Shown in pieces: positions 25,957-34,256 of a DNA stretch of 64,000 nt (the stretch's first letter is position 1; each line of letters starts with the position of its first letter). The DNA is taken from contig NZ_BBZJ01000020.1 in NCBI RefSeq assembly GCF_001417775.1, positions 124,001 through 188,000 of the forward strand. Reading direction: 5' to 3'. The notes beneath the pieces are model-generated. The model was not told where the DNA came from, ran no database searches, and was given only the letters and a program-made list of their open reading frames with translations. The position numbers and the translations under genes were made by a program. Origin of the DNA: Streptomyces sp. TP-A0356 (GTDB lineage Bacteria > Actinomycetota > Actinomycetes > Streptomycetales > Streptomycetaceae).

Positions 25957-27012
25957 ATGCAGCTCGGGATCAACCTCGGCTACTGGGGCGCCGGAATGGA
26001 CGCGGACAACCTCGCCGTGGCCCAGGAGGCCGACCGGCTCGGGTACGCGGTGTGCTGGGCCGCCGAGGCCTACGGCTCCGACGCGGCCACCGTGCTCACC
26101 TGGGTCGCCGCCCAGACCGAACGCATCGACGTCGGCTCCGCCATCTTCCAGATCCCGGCCCGTCAGCCCGCGATGACCGCGATGACCGCCGCCACCCTCG
26201 ACTCGCTCTCCGGCGGCCGCTTCCGCCTCGGCCTCGGCGTCTCGGGTCCGCAGGTCTCCGAGGGCTGGTACGGGGTCAAGTTCGACAAGCCGCTGGCCCG
26301 CACCCGGGAGTACGTGGAGATCGTACGCAAGGCGATGACGCGCGAGCGGCTGTCCTACGAGGGCGAGCACTGGACCCTCCCGCTGCCCGACGGGCCCGGC
26401 AAGCCGATCAAGCTGACCGTGCACCCCCAGCGCGAGCACATCCCGCTCTACATCGCCGCGATCGGCCCGAAGAACCTGGAGCAGACGGGCGAGATCGCCG
26501 ACGGGGCGCTGCTCATCTTCCCCTCGGCCGACCACCTCGAAGAGACCGCGATCAGGCATCTGCGCGCCGGACGCGAGAAGGCCGGCAAGACCCTCGACGG
26601 CTTCGACGTCTGCCCCACCCTCCCGCTCGCCCTCGGCGACGACAAGGACGTGACCGCGCTCGCCGACACCTTCCGCCCCTACACCGCCCTGTACGTGGGC
26701 GGCATGGGCAGCCGCAGGCAGAACTTCTACAACCAGCTCGCCCAGCGCATGGGGTACGAGGAGGCGGCCGCCGACATCCAGGACAGGTACCTGTCCGGGG
26801 ACAAGCAGGGCGCCGCGGCCGCGGTCCCGCACGAGCTGATCGACCGGACGACCCTGCTGGGCTCCGTGGACCGCATCGCCGACCGGATGAAGGCCTACGC
26901 GGCGGCGGGCGTCACCACGCTCACGCTGGCGCCCGCGGGCTTCACGCTGGAAGAGCGGATCGCCGCGCTCCGGGCCGGATCCGACGCCCTGGAGCGGGCC
27001 GGGCTCGCGTAA
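25957..27012 (+). CDS. LLM-class F420-dependent oxidoreductase
   Basis: A 351-residue luciferase-like monooxygenase-fold protein. Features include an N-terminal GINLGYWGAG, the LSGGRFRLGLGVSGPQVSEGWYG segment that lines the cofactor pocket, and VHPQREHIPLYIAAIGPKN. Actinobacterial proteins of this length and pattern usually use deazaflavin F420. The substrate is unknown. ATG follows AAGGGGAA with good spacing. A long hairpin lies downstream, so it is probably transcribed alone. It runs divergently from the aldo/keto reductase. Confidence 0.85.
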   Translation: MQLGINLGYWGAGMDADNLAVAQEADRLGYAVCWAAEAYGSDAATVLTWVAAQTERIDVGSAIFQIPARQPAMTAMTAATLDSLSGGRFRLGLGVSGPQVSEGWYGVKFDKPLARTREYVEIVRKAMTRERLSYEGEHWTLPLPDGPGKPIKLTVHPQREHIPLYIAAIGPKNLEQTGEIADGALLIFPSADHLEETAIRHLRAGREKAGKTLDGFDVCPTLPLALGDDKDVTALADTFRPYTALYVGGMGSRRQNFYNQLAQRMGYEEAAADIQDRYLSGDKQGAAAAVPHELIDRTTLLGSVDRIADRMKAYAAAGVTTLTLAPAGFTLEERIAALRAGSDALERAGLA

Positions 27013-27023
27013 CACGAGCCCAG

Positions 27024-27083
27024 GTTCCCCGCGGCCGTGGTGGGGGCTCGGGGGTCTTCCCCGCCACGGCCGTCACGGGGAAC
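27024..27083 (+). terminator. Long hairpin after the LLM oxidoreductase gene
   Basis: Arms of about 23 bases (27024-27046 with 27059-27083), pairing with a two-base bulge and one wobble, follow the stop by 12 bases. There is no T-tract. Confidence 0.6.
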
Positions 27084-27226
27084 AACGCGCCGGGCGCCGC
27101 GCGGTTACGCCCCCTCGCAAGCCCGGTGGTCCTCCGTTCGGCGCAGCCGTCCCTCGCAGCTGTTGCAGCACCTCCGTGACCGCATTTGACTCGTCCTTTG
27201 CGGGATCCCGCAGAGAGGTGGGCGCG

Positions 27227-28015
27227 ATGCTTTCGGCCAGGAGTCTGTTCCAGGAGATCCTCGACAACGACGAGGCCTTCCGCCTGTTCTGCTCGATCGC
27301 GGCCGGCGGGGAGGCGCAGGGCGGCTGGGAGAACGGTCGGATCGCCGCGCTCGTGCCGGCGAGCGAACGCGAGCTCGCTCCCAAGATCAGCCGCCACGGA
27401 GCGGACGAGGACAAGCACGGACGGATCTTCAACGCCCTGCTGAAGAAGCGCGGCCTCGAACCCGTCGCGGTCCCTCCCGAGACCGACTACACGATGCTTC
27501 TGGAGCGGCGGGGCATCGGTCTCGCGCACGAGAAGCTCAAGGCCGACCGGCCGCTCACGGTGCGGGACGTCATCACGTATCTGGCGCACAGCCGGGTCAC
27601 CGAACAGCGCGCCTGCGAACAGATGCTGATGCTCCGGAAGTACTTCGCCGACCACCCGGACGTCGGCAGGGCCGTCCTCGTGATCTCCCGCGACGAGGAC
27701 AACCACCTCGCCTACACCCACGAGGAACTGCTGCGCTTCGCGGCCGCGGGTCAGGCCCGGTTCATCCATACGACGCTGCGCGAGTGCGCGCTGGCCGAGA
27801 TCCGCATCCACCGGGACGTCAGCCTCGCGGTCATGGCCCGTATGGCGCGCATCCTCGGCTGGTCGGCAGCCAGGTCGGCGCTGCTCGCAGCCGGCATCCA
27901 CGCCATGTACGCCTACGAGCGGCTGGTGGGCTGGCGGCGGATGGTGACCCTGGAGATGCCGCGGCGGCGCAACGCCCTCGGCGGGCCCGCCACCCCCGCG
28001 CCCGAGGTCGCCTGA
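27227..28015 (+). CDS. Ferritin-like di-iron domain protein
   Basis: A 262-residue, mostly helical protein of the ferritin-like superfamily. Candidate iron ligands are seen in HGADEDKHGRIF and RDEDNHLAYTHEELL, which give the E/D-x2-H pattern on two helices. A role in redox or metal handling is possible, but no substrate is known. I prefer ATG at 27227, where AGAGAGG lies upstream, to an earlier GTG at 27176. A TTGACT (27186-27191) between the two could be the -35 box. It is convergent with corA. Confidence 0.7.
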   Translation: MLSARSLFQEILDNDEAFRLFCSIAAGGEAQGGWENGRIAALVPASERELAPKISRHGADEDKHGRIFNALLKKRGLEPVAVPPETDYTMLLERRGIGLAHEKLKADRPLTVRDVITYLAHSRVTEQRACEQMLMLRKYFADHPDVGRAVLVISRDEDNHLAYTHEELLRFAAAGQARFIHTTLRECALAEIRIHRDVSLAVMARMARILGWSAARSALLAAGIHAMYAYERLVGWRRMVTLEMPRRRNALGGPATPAPEVA

Positions 28016-28057
28016 ACCGCCCCACGCGCGCGTGCGGGCGGCGGAGGCGAACCACGC

Positions 28058-29056
28058 CTACGTCCAGCCGCGCCGCTTGAACAGCCGGTACAGCAGGACC
28101 TCCAGTCCCGCCATCGCCAGGATCACGACCGGGTACGACCACATCCAGTGCAGCTCCGGCATGTGGTCGAAGTTCATGCCGTAGATCCCGGCGATCATCG
28201 TGGGGATCGCGGCCATCGCCGCCCACGCCGAGATCTTCCGCATGTCGTCGTTCTGCTGGACGCTCATCTGTGCCAGATGCGCCGAGAGGATGTCGGAGAC
28301 CAGCCGGTCCAGGCTCTCCACGGACTCGTTCACGCGGGTCAGATGGTCGTGGACGTCACGGAAGAAGGGGCGCGACTTCTCCTGCACGAACGGCACGGGC
28401 GTGCCCAGCGTCCCCTGCCCCGCCAGCCTGGCCAGCGGCGGCGCCAGCGGGACCGTCGCCCGCCGGAACTCCAGGATCTGCCGCTTGAACGTGTAGATCC
28501 GCGACGCCGTGTTCCGCGAGCCGCCACCGGAGGGCGAGAAGACCTCCGCCTCCAGCTCCTCCAGGTCGGTCCCCAGCTCGGTCGCCACGTCCAGGTACTG
28601 GTCGACGATGGAGTCCGCGATCGAGTACAGCACCCCCGTCGGCCCGTGCCGCAGCATCTCCGGCTGCTCCTCCAGGTGACGGCGTACGGACCCGAGCGGC
28701 ATGTCCTCGCCGTGGCGCACGGTGACAACGAAGGAGTCGCCGAGGAAGAGCATCAGCTCGCCGGCGGAGACGGTGTCGCTGTGCGGTTCGTACGACACCG
28801 GCTTGAGCACCATGAACAGCGAGTCGTCGTACACCTCCAGCTTGGGCCGCTGATGTGCCTTCAGCGCGTCCTCCACCGCCAGCGGATGGAGCCCGAACTC
28901 CTCGGTGACCAGATCGAACTCCTTCTCCGTCGGCTCGTACAGGCCGATCCACAAGAAGGAGTCCGAGGAGGCACGCGCCTCGGCCAGGGCGTCGGAGAGA
29001 TCCTCCGGGCCCTCGGTCCGCCGTCCGTCGCGGTAGATGGCACAGTCGATGATCAC
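28058..29056 (-). CDS. corA: CorA-family magnesium/cobalt transporter
   Basis: A 332-residue divalent-cation channel of the cytoplasmic membrane. The long cytoplasmic domain (1-265) ends in the pore helix, and the signature YGMNF lies between two C-terminal transmembrane helices, with a basic tail (RLFKRRGWT). GMN is the hydrated-Mg2+ selectivity filter. The GTG start at 29056 has AGGAGAA upstream; longer in-frame starts would run into the palindromic intergenic element. The 5' leader contains that element, and no standard Mg2+ riboswitch motif was recognised. Confidence 0.93.
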   Translation of the reverse strand: MIIDCAIYRDGRRTEGPEDLSDALAEARASSDSFLWIGLYEPTEKEFDLVTEEFGLHPLAVEDALKAHQRPKLEVYDDSLFMVLKPVSYEPHSDTVSAGELMLFLGDSFVVTVRHGEDMPLGSVRRHLEEQPEMLRHGPTGVLYSIADSIVDQYLDVATELGTDLEELEAEVFSPSGGGSRNTASRIYTFKRQILEFRRATVPLAPPLARLAGQGTLGTPVPFVQEKSRPFFRDVHDHLTRVNESVESLDRLVSDILSAHLAQMSVQQNDDMRKISAWAAMAAIPTMIAGIYGMNFDHMPELHWMWSYPVVILAMAGLEVLLYRLFKRRGWT

Positions 29057-29164
29057 GGTGCGTATTCTCCTGTCAGCCGTCCGGCCACCTGCCGGTTGAT
29101 CTTCGCCGGTCCCGCACGCCCGGCGGGAGCCACTCGCCCCGCCCCGGTCGCCGGGTGTCCCTTC

Positions 29165-29328
29165 AGGGGTCCTTGCACTATGAGCGCCCGATGAGGTCGC
29201 CTGGTCCGGTGCCGTGCATCGCAAGGCGCCGACGAGCCCTTGCAGCGGAGCTACCAGGGCTTTTCGGCAACGCGGCGAGGTGCGGTGCCGGACCACGCGA
29301 CCCGGGCGGGCACAGTGCAAGGACCCCT
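29165..29328. repeat. ~164-bp imperfect palindromic element
   Basis: The ends, 29165-29178 and 29315-29328, are perfect 14-bp inverted repeats beginning AGGGGTCCTTGCAC. Similarity continues inward for about 58 bases per arm, with matched blocks CGCCCG, GGTCGC, TGGTCCGG and TCGC and one four-base gap. The centre has its own hairpin, AGCCCT...AGGGCT (29236-29262). No flanking target duplication was evident. It fills most of the corA/phosphatase divergent promoter region. It could be a MITE-like element or a structured leader. Confidence 0.75.
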
Positions 29329-29334
29329 TAGGCT
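29329..29334 (+). promoter_or_regulatory. TAGGCT -10 box of a leaderless phosphatase gene
   Basis: TAGGCT abuts the right end of the palindromic element and ends seven bases before the ATG at 29342. No ribosome-binding sequence is present. The -35 region would fall within the element. Confidence 0.6.
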
Positions 29335-29341
29335 GGGCGTC

Positions 29342-30025
29342 ATGCCCACGTTGATCCTCGTCCGGCACGGACGCTCCACCGCCAACACCGCGGGACTCCT
29401 CGCCGGCTGGACGCCCGGCGTCGCCCTCGACGAACGGGGCGCCGCGCAGGCGGCGGCGCTGCCCGCGAGGCTCGCCGAGCTGCCGATCGCCGAGGTCGTC
29501 ACCAGCCCCCTGCAGCGCTGCCTGGAGACCGTCCAGCCGCTGCTCGACGCCCGCGGACTGCGCGCGCACAGCGACGAACGGATCGGCGAGTGCCACTACG
29601 GCGACTGGTCCGGCCGCAAGCTCGCCGAGCTGAAGGACGAGCCGTTGATGGAGGTCGTCCAGGCGCATCCGTCGGCGGCCGCGTTCCCCGGCGGCGAGTC
29701 CATGCGGTCCATGTACAGCCGGGCCGCGGAGGCGGTACGCGAGTGGAACGCGCGCGTGGAGCGCGACCACGGCCCCGACGCCGTGTACCTCATGTGCTCG
29801 CACGGCGACATCATCAAGTCTCTTGTCGCGGACGCGCTCGGACTGCATCTCGACCTCTTCCAGCGGATCTCCGTGGAACCGTGTTCCATCACCGCGATCC
29901 GTTACACCCGGCTGCGGCCATTTCTCGTTCGTCTCGGCGACACCGGCGATTTCTCCTCGCTCGTGCCGCGTGCGGAACCCTCCGGTTCGGACGCCACGGT
30001 CGGGGGCGGTGCGGGCGCACCGTGA
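29342..30025 (+). CDS. Histidine phosphatase (phosphoglycerate mutase-like, MSMEG_4193 type)
   Basis: A 227-residue phosphatase of the histidine (branch 2H) superfamily. The catalytic LVRHGRS places the phospho-accepting histidine at residue 9. The second histidine is in CSHGDI, and GECHYGDWSG and PGGES are family landmarks. It heads a conserved group with a DUF3090 protein, a kinase-like protein and mshC. Its substrate is unknown; the kinase-like neighbour suggests that the pair acts on the same molecule, which is inference. Translation appears leaderless. Confidence 0.87.
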   Translation: MPTLILVRHGRSTANTAGLLAGWTPGVALDERGAAQAAALPARLAELPIAEVVTSPLQRCLETVQPLLDARGLRAHSDERIGECHYGDWSGRKLAELKDEPLMEVVQAHPSAAAFPGGESMRSMYSRAAEAVREWNARVERDHGPDAVYLMCSHGDIIKSLVADALGLHLDLFQRISVEPCSITAIRYTRLRPFLVRLGDTGDFSSLVPRAEPSGSDATVGGGAGAP

Positions 30026-30134
30026 TCGTCGGCCGCAGTAGGGTGAAGCGATCGAACGAGCGCAGTAGTTGTCAGCAACCGAAGCGGACCGGCGCGGACG
30101 GCCGGTCCCGATCCCGATCCAATGGAGACAGGAC

Positions 30135-30725
30135 GTGTCCCGTCAGGTGTTCCTCTACGACCCCCCGGACCGTTTCGTGGCCGGTACGGTCGGGCTGCCC
30201 GGGCGCCGTACCTTCTTCCTGCAGGCCTCGGCCGGACCCCGGGTGACCAGCGTGGCGCTGGAGAAGACCCAGGTCGCGGCGCTCGCCGAGCGCATGGACG
30301 AGCTTCTCGACGAGGTGGTGCGCCGCAGTGGCGGCAGCGCCGCCGTTCCCGCCGTGGCCCCCACCGAGATCGCCGACACGGCTCCACTGGAAACCCCGAT
30401 CGAGGAGGAGTTCCGCGTCGGCACCATGGCCCTGGCCTGGGACGGCGAGGAGCAGCGCATGATCGTCGAGGCCCAGGCCCTCGTCGAACTGGACGCCGAT
30501 TCCGAGGAGGATCTCGCCGAGGCCGAGGAGCGGCTGCTGCAGGACGAGGAGAACGGTCCGCCGATGCTCCGGGTCCGGCTCACCGGCGCGCAGGCGCGGG
30601 CCTTCGCCAAGCGCGCCCTCGACGTCGTCAACGCGGGGCGGCCCCCCTGCCCGCTGTGCAGCCTCCCGCTCGACCCGGAAGGACACGTATGTCCGCGCCA
30701 GAACGGATACCGCCGCGGAGCGTGA
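30135..30725 (+). CDS. DUF3090-family protein with C-terminal zinc-ribbon-like motif
   Basis: A 196-residue protein of the actinobacterial DUF3090 family. The N-terminal two-thirds is alpha/beta (RQVFLYDPPDRFVAGTVGLPG, then an acidic central helix of about residues 115-145). The end, CPLCSLPLDPEGHVC, has three cysteines and a histidine that could bind zinc. GTG at 30135 follows GGAGACAGGAC. Its 3' end overlaps the kinase-like gene by 37 bases, so the two are surely cotranscribed and probably work together. No activity is known to me. Confidence 0.82.
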   Translation: MSRQVFLYDPPDRFVAGTVGLPGRRTFFLQASAGPRVTSVALEKTQVAALAERMDELLDEVVRRSGGSAAVPAVAPTEIADTAPLETPIEEEFRVGTMALAWDGEEQRMIVEAQALVELDADSEEDLAEAEERLLQDEENGPPMLRVRLTGAQARAFAKRALDVVNAGRPPCPLCSLPLDPEGHVCPRQNGYRRGA

Positions 30726-31507
30726 CCACGGCCGAACTGCTCGCCGAGGGCGAGCTGACCGTGCGCGGGCGCATCCGCGACGCCTCCAACGCGGCGCTGT
30801 ACTGCACGGTGCGATACGACGGGCGGGAAGCCGCCTGCATCTACAAGCCGATCGCCGGTGAACGGCCCCTGTGGGACTTCCCCGACGGGACGCTCGCCCA
30901 GCGCGAGGTCGCCGCCTACGAGGTGTCCGAGGCGACCGGCTGGGGCCTGGTGCCGCCCACCGTGCTGCGCGACGGCCCGTACGGCCAGGGCATGTGCCAG
31001 CTGTGGATCCAGGAGCAGCCGGACGGTGAACTGCTCGCCCTCGTGGACGGTGAGGAACCGGAGGACGGCTGGAAGGCCATCGGCTTCGCCGACATCGGTG
31101 GCGGCAGGACCGCCCTGCTCGTGCACGCCGACGACGAGCGGCTGCGGCGGATGGCCGTCCTGGACGCGGTCATCAACAACGCCGACCGCAAGGGCGGCCA
31201 TCTGCTGCCCACCGACGAGGGGCGCCTGTACGGCATCGACCACGGCGTCACCTTCAACACCGAGAACAAGCTGCGCACGCTGCTGTGGGGGTGGGCCGGG
31301 GAGCCCCTGACGGGGGAGGCGGTCGAGGTGCTCAAGGGCCTGCGGGAGGCCCTGAGGAAGGGCGGGGCTCTGGCCGAGCGGCTGGCCGGCCTGCTCACCC
31401 CCGTCGAGGTCGACGCCACCCGCAAGCGGATCGGCGCGCTCCTTGAGTCGGGCAGGCACCCGGAACCGAGCGGGGAGTGGCCGGCGATTCCGTGGCCCCC
31501 CGTGTGA
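30689..31507 (+). CDS. SCO1664-family PI3/4-kinase-like protein
   Basis: A 272-residue protein with a minimal PI3/4-kinase/HipA-like catalytic layout: a lysine in CIYKPIAGERPLWDFPDG for ATP, the catalytic-loop NADRKGGHLL, and the metal-binding aspartate of GIDHGVTFN. It is shorter than eukaryotic kinases but retains these residues, so phosphotransfer is plausible. ATG at 30689 follows GGAAGGAC inside the upstream DUF3090 gene (37-base overlap). It lies next to a histidine phosphatase and mshC, an arrangement I recall in mycobacteria too. The substrate is unknown. Confidence 0.85.
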   Translation: MSAPERIPPRSVTTAELLAEGELTVRGRIRDASNAALYCTVRYDGREAACIYKPIAGERPLWDFPDGTLAQREVAAYEVSEATGWGLVPPTVLRDGPYGQGMCQLWIQEQPDGELLALVDGEEPEDGWKAIGFADIGGGRTALLVHADDERLRRMAVLDAVINNADRKGGHLLPTDEGRLYGIDHGVTFNTENKLRTLLWGWAGEPLTGEAVEVLKGLREALRKGGALAERLAGLLTPVEVDATRKRIGALLESGRHPEPSGEWPAIPWPPV

Positions 31508-31637
31508 CCGGTGCCTGTTCATGTGTGCGGCCGGTGGTCTGCCCACCGGTCGCCACTGCACACCGGAGGCCATCGCGCAAGAGTGCCTTCTTCGTCATCC
31601 GGCCCGGTCCGGTTCGAAGACGGAACTTGCGGCCGGT

Positions 31638-31643
31638 TAGGCT
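31638..31643 (+). promoter_or_regulatory. TAGGCT -10 box of a leaderless mshC
   Basis: TAGGCT ends six bases before the mshC ATG, and no ribosome-binding sequence intervenes. It indicates a promoter separate from the upstream kinase-like gene, 142 bases away. Confidence 0.6.
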
Positions 31644-31649
31644 CATGAC

Positions 31650-32879
31650 ATGCATGCCTGGCCCGCTTCCGAGGTCCCCGCCCTGCCTGGTCAGGGCCGC
31701 GACCTGAGGATCCACGACACCGCGACCGGCGGCCTGGTCACCCTCGCCCCCGGTCCCGTCGCCCGCATCTACGTCTGCGGCATCACCCCGTACGACGCGA
31801 CCCACATGGGTCATGCGGCGACCTACAACGCGTTCGACCTCGTTCAGCGCGTGTGGCTCGACACCAAGCGGCAGGTGCACTACGTCCAGAACGTCACCGA
31901 CGTCGACGACCCTCTCCTGGAGCGCGCGCAGCGCGACGACATCGACTGGGTGGCCCTCGCCGAGCGGGAGACCGCCCTCTTCCGCGAGGACATGACCGCG
32001 CTGCGGATGCTGCCCCCGCAGCACTACATAGGCGCCGTGGAGGCCATACCCGGTATCGTCCCGCTGGTCGAACGGCTGCGGGACGCGGGCGCCGCGTACG
32101 AACTCGACGGTGACGTCTACTTCTCCGTGGAGTCAGACCCGCATTTCGGCCAGGTCTCGCATCTGGACGCCGCCGCGATGCGCCTGCTGTCCGCCGAGCG
32201 CGGTGGCGACCCGGACCGCCCGGGCAAGAAGAACCCGGTCGACCCCATGCTCTGGATGGCCGCCCGCCCGGGCGAGCCCAGCTGGGACGGGGGTTCCCTG
32301 GGCCGTGGCCGGCCCGGCTGGCACATCGAGTGCGTGGCCATCGCCCTCGATCACCTGGGCATGGGCTTCGACGTGCAGGGCGGCGGCTCCGATCTCGCCT
32401 TCCCGCACCACGAGATGGGTGCCTCGCACGCGCAGGTGCTGACCGGCGAATACCCGATGGCCAAGGCGTACGTCCACGCCGGCATGGTCGCCCTGGACGG
32501 CGAGAAGATGTCCAAGTCCAAGGGCAACCTCGTCTTCGTGTCCCGGCTCCGGCGCGACGGCGTCGACCCGGCCGCCATCCGGCTCGCGCTGCTCGCGCAC
32601 CACTACCGGTCCGACTGGGAGTGGACCGACCAGGTCCTCCGGGACGCCGTGGCCCGGCTCGACCGCTGGCGCTCCGCCGTCTCCCGGCCCGACGGCCCGC
32701 CCGCTGAGGCGGTCGTCGAGGAGATCCGCGACGCCCTCGCGAACGATCTGGACGCACCGGCCGCGCTCGCCGCGGTCGACCGCTGGGCCGCGCTCCAGCA
32801 GGAGAGCGGCGGTACGGACACGGGCGCACCCGGTGTCGTGTCGCGTGCCGTGGACGCGCTGCTCGGCGTGGCCCTCTGA
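31650..32879 (+). CDS. mshC: Cysteine:1D-myo-inositol 2-amino-2-deoxy-glucopyranoside ligase (mycothiol synthesis)
   Basis: A 409-residue ligase that joins cysteine to GlcN-Ins with ATP, the third step of mycothiol synthesis. It is related to cysteinyl-tRNA synthetase. The HIGH-like motif is THMGH and the KMSKS motif is intact (KMSKSKGN). The zinc-binding cysteines are in CGITPYD and HIECVAIALDH. The short C-terminus lacks the tRNA-binding domain of CysS, which separates the two. The product is the main thiol buffer of actinobacteria. It is followed by a strong hairpin. Confidence 0.95.
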   Translation: MHAWPASEVPALPGQGRDLRIHDTATGGLVTLAPGPVARIYVCGITPYDATHMGHAATYNAFDLVQRVWLDTKRQVHYVQNVTDVDDPLLERAQRDDIDWVALAERETALFREDMTALRMLPPQHYIGAVEAIPGIVPLVERLRDAGAAYELDGDVYFSVESDPHFGQVSHLDAAAMRLLSAERGGDPDRPGKKNPVDPMLWMAARPGEPSWDGGSLGRGRPGWHIECVAIALDHLGMGFDVQGGGSDLAFPHHEMGASHAQVLTGEYPMAKAYVHAGMVALDGEKMSKSKGNLVFVSRLRRDGVDPAAIRLALLAHHYRSDWEWTDQVLRDAVARLDRWRSAVSRPDGPPAEAVVEEIRDALANDLDAPAALAAVDRWAALQQESGGTDTGAPGVVSRAVDALLGVAL

Positions 32880-32884
32880 GCACC

Positions 32885-32930
32885 GCTGAGCGGCGCCGGG
32901 CAGACCGTACCGGCCCCGGCGCCGCTCAGC
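32885..32930 (+). terminator. Terminator of mshC
   Basis: A perfect 16-bp stem (32885-32900 with 32915-32930) with a 14-base loop, six bases past the stop. A second hairpin centred near 32985 follows in the same convergent gap. Confidence 0.75.
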
Positions 32931-33070
32931 GCCCTTCCCTCAGGTGGCGGTGTTCTTCCGCAGGGGCACCGGCAGTTGGCCGCTCCGCCGGTCAACTGCC
33001 CCTGCCCGTACGGCACACACCGTGCGGCGACGGGAGCCCGGTGCCGGACGACGCGTCAACCGGAAGGACC

Positions 33071-33100
33071 GAGGGCGGTGCGCCCCTGCGCACCGCCCTC
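33071..33100 (-). terminator. Terminator of the PAC2 gene
   Basis: A perfect 12-bp stem (33071-33082 with 33089-33100) and six-base loop, immediately after the PAC2 stop codon on the minus strand. Confidence 0.7.
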
Positions 33101-33101
33101 G

Positions 33102-34076
33102 TCACTCCTCCGAGGAGTCCTCGTCCTCGCCGCCCGGCTTCGGCGGCTTCGGCGGCCGGGTCCGACCGCTCGGGTTGTCCCGCCGGTAGGAGCCGCCGTC
33201 GCCACCGTCCGCCGTGGCGTGCCCGCCCGGCGGGCCGACGTCCCGCCGGCGCAGATAGCGCTCGAACTCGCGGGCGATCGCCTCGCCCGACGCCTCCGGC
33301 AGTTCGGCGGTGTCCCGGGCCTCCTCCAGCGTCTGCACGTACTCGGCGACCTCGCTGTCCTCGGCGGCCAGCTGGTCCACGCCCAACTGCCAGGCGCGCG
33401 CGTCCTCCGGCAGTTCGCCCAGCGGGATGCGCAGGTCGAGCAGGTCCTCCAGGCGGTTCAGCAGGGCCAGCGTGGCCTTCGGGTTGGGCGGCTGCGACAC
33501 GTAGTGCGGGACCGCCGCCCACAGCGAGACGGCCGGAACGCCCGCGTGCGTGCACGCCTCCTGCAGGACGCCCACGATGCCCGTGGGGCCTTCGTACTTG
33601 GTCTCCTCCAGGTCCATCCGGCGGGCCAGGTCCGGGTCGGACGTGGTCCCGCTGATCGGGACCGGACGCGTGTGCGGGGTGTCGCCGAGCAGGGCGCCCA
33701 GGATCACCACGAGCTCCACCCCGAGCTCGTGGGCGAAGCCCAGCAGCTCGTTGCAGAACGAACGCCAGCGCATCGACGGTTCGATGCCGCGGACCAGTAC
33801 CAGGTCGCGGGGCTTCTCGCCGCCGACGCGGACCACCGAGAGCCGGGTCGTGGGCCAGGTGATCTTGCGGACCCCGGCCTCCATGAACACAGTGGGGCGG
33901 TTCACCTGGAAGTCGTAGTAGTCCTCGGCGTCCAGGGCCGCGAACACCTCGCCCTTCCACTCCCTGTCCAGATGCGCGACCGCGGTGGAGGCGGCGTCGC
34001 CGGCATCGTTCCAGCCCTCGAACGCGGCCACCATGACCGGGTCGATCAGCTCGGGAACCCCCTCGAGCTCGATCAC
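33102..34076 (-). CDS. PAC2-family (proteasome-assembly-chaperone-like) protein
   Basis: A 324-residue protein of the PAC2 superfamily. Landmarks are PVMVAAFEGWNDAGDAAS at the start, VLVRGIEPSMRWRSF, and VGVLQEACTHAGVPAVSLWAAVPHYV. In eukaryotes PAC2 helps assemble proteasomes; the bacterial role is not settled. The Pup-proteasome locus lies about 22 kb away in this window. GTG at 34076 has GGAGG six bases upstream. The C-terminal 50 residues are low-complexity and acidic. The mycobacterial relative, from memory Rv2125, is also near mshC and metH. Confidence 0.85.
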   Translation of the reverse strand: MIELEGVPELIDPVMVAAFEGWNDAGDAASTAVAHLDREWKGEVFAALDAEDYYDFQVNRPTVFMEAGVRKITWPTTRLSVVRVGGEKPRDLVLVRGIEPSMRWRSFCNELLGFAHELGVELVVILGALLGDTPHTRPVPISGTTSDPDLARRMDLEETKYEGPTGIVGVLQEACTHAGVPAVSLWAAVPHYVSQPPNPKATLALLNRLEDLLDLRIPLGELPEDARAWQLGVDQLAAEDSEVAEYVQTLEEARDTAELPEASGEAIAREFERYLRRRDVGPPGGHATADGGDGGSYRRDNPSGRTRPPKPPKPGGEDEDSSEE

Positions 34077-34256
34077 CCAGCGCCTCCTTCCGACGTGCCC
34101 TCGCGTACGTCCCAACCTTACGGCGTGCGACGGGGGCGCCCGCAGCCCCCTTGCACGGGGCAGTGAACGGATGACTGCCCCGTCCGGGGCCCTCGAACAC
34201 CCATGATCGCCGACCTGGGCCACCCCACCCCTCAGGTGGTCCACACCTCCGATGGA

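Noticed and set aside
27176..27226. Upstream GTG start for the ferritin-like protein
   Set aside because: It lacks a ribosome-binding site, and a TTGACT promoter-like sequence lies inside the added stretch; ATG 27227 is better placed.
29057..29164. Possible Mg2+ riboswitch (M-box) in the corA leader
   Set aside because: None of the conserved M-box segments was recognised. The structure there is better described by the palindromic element.
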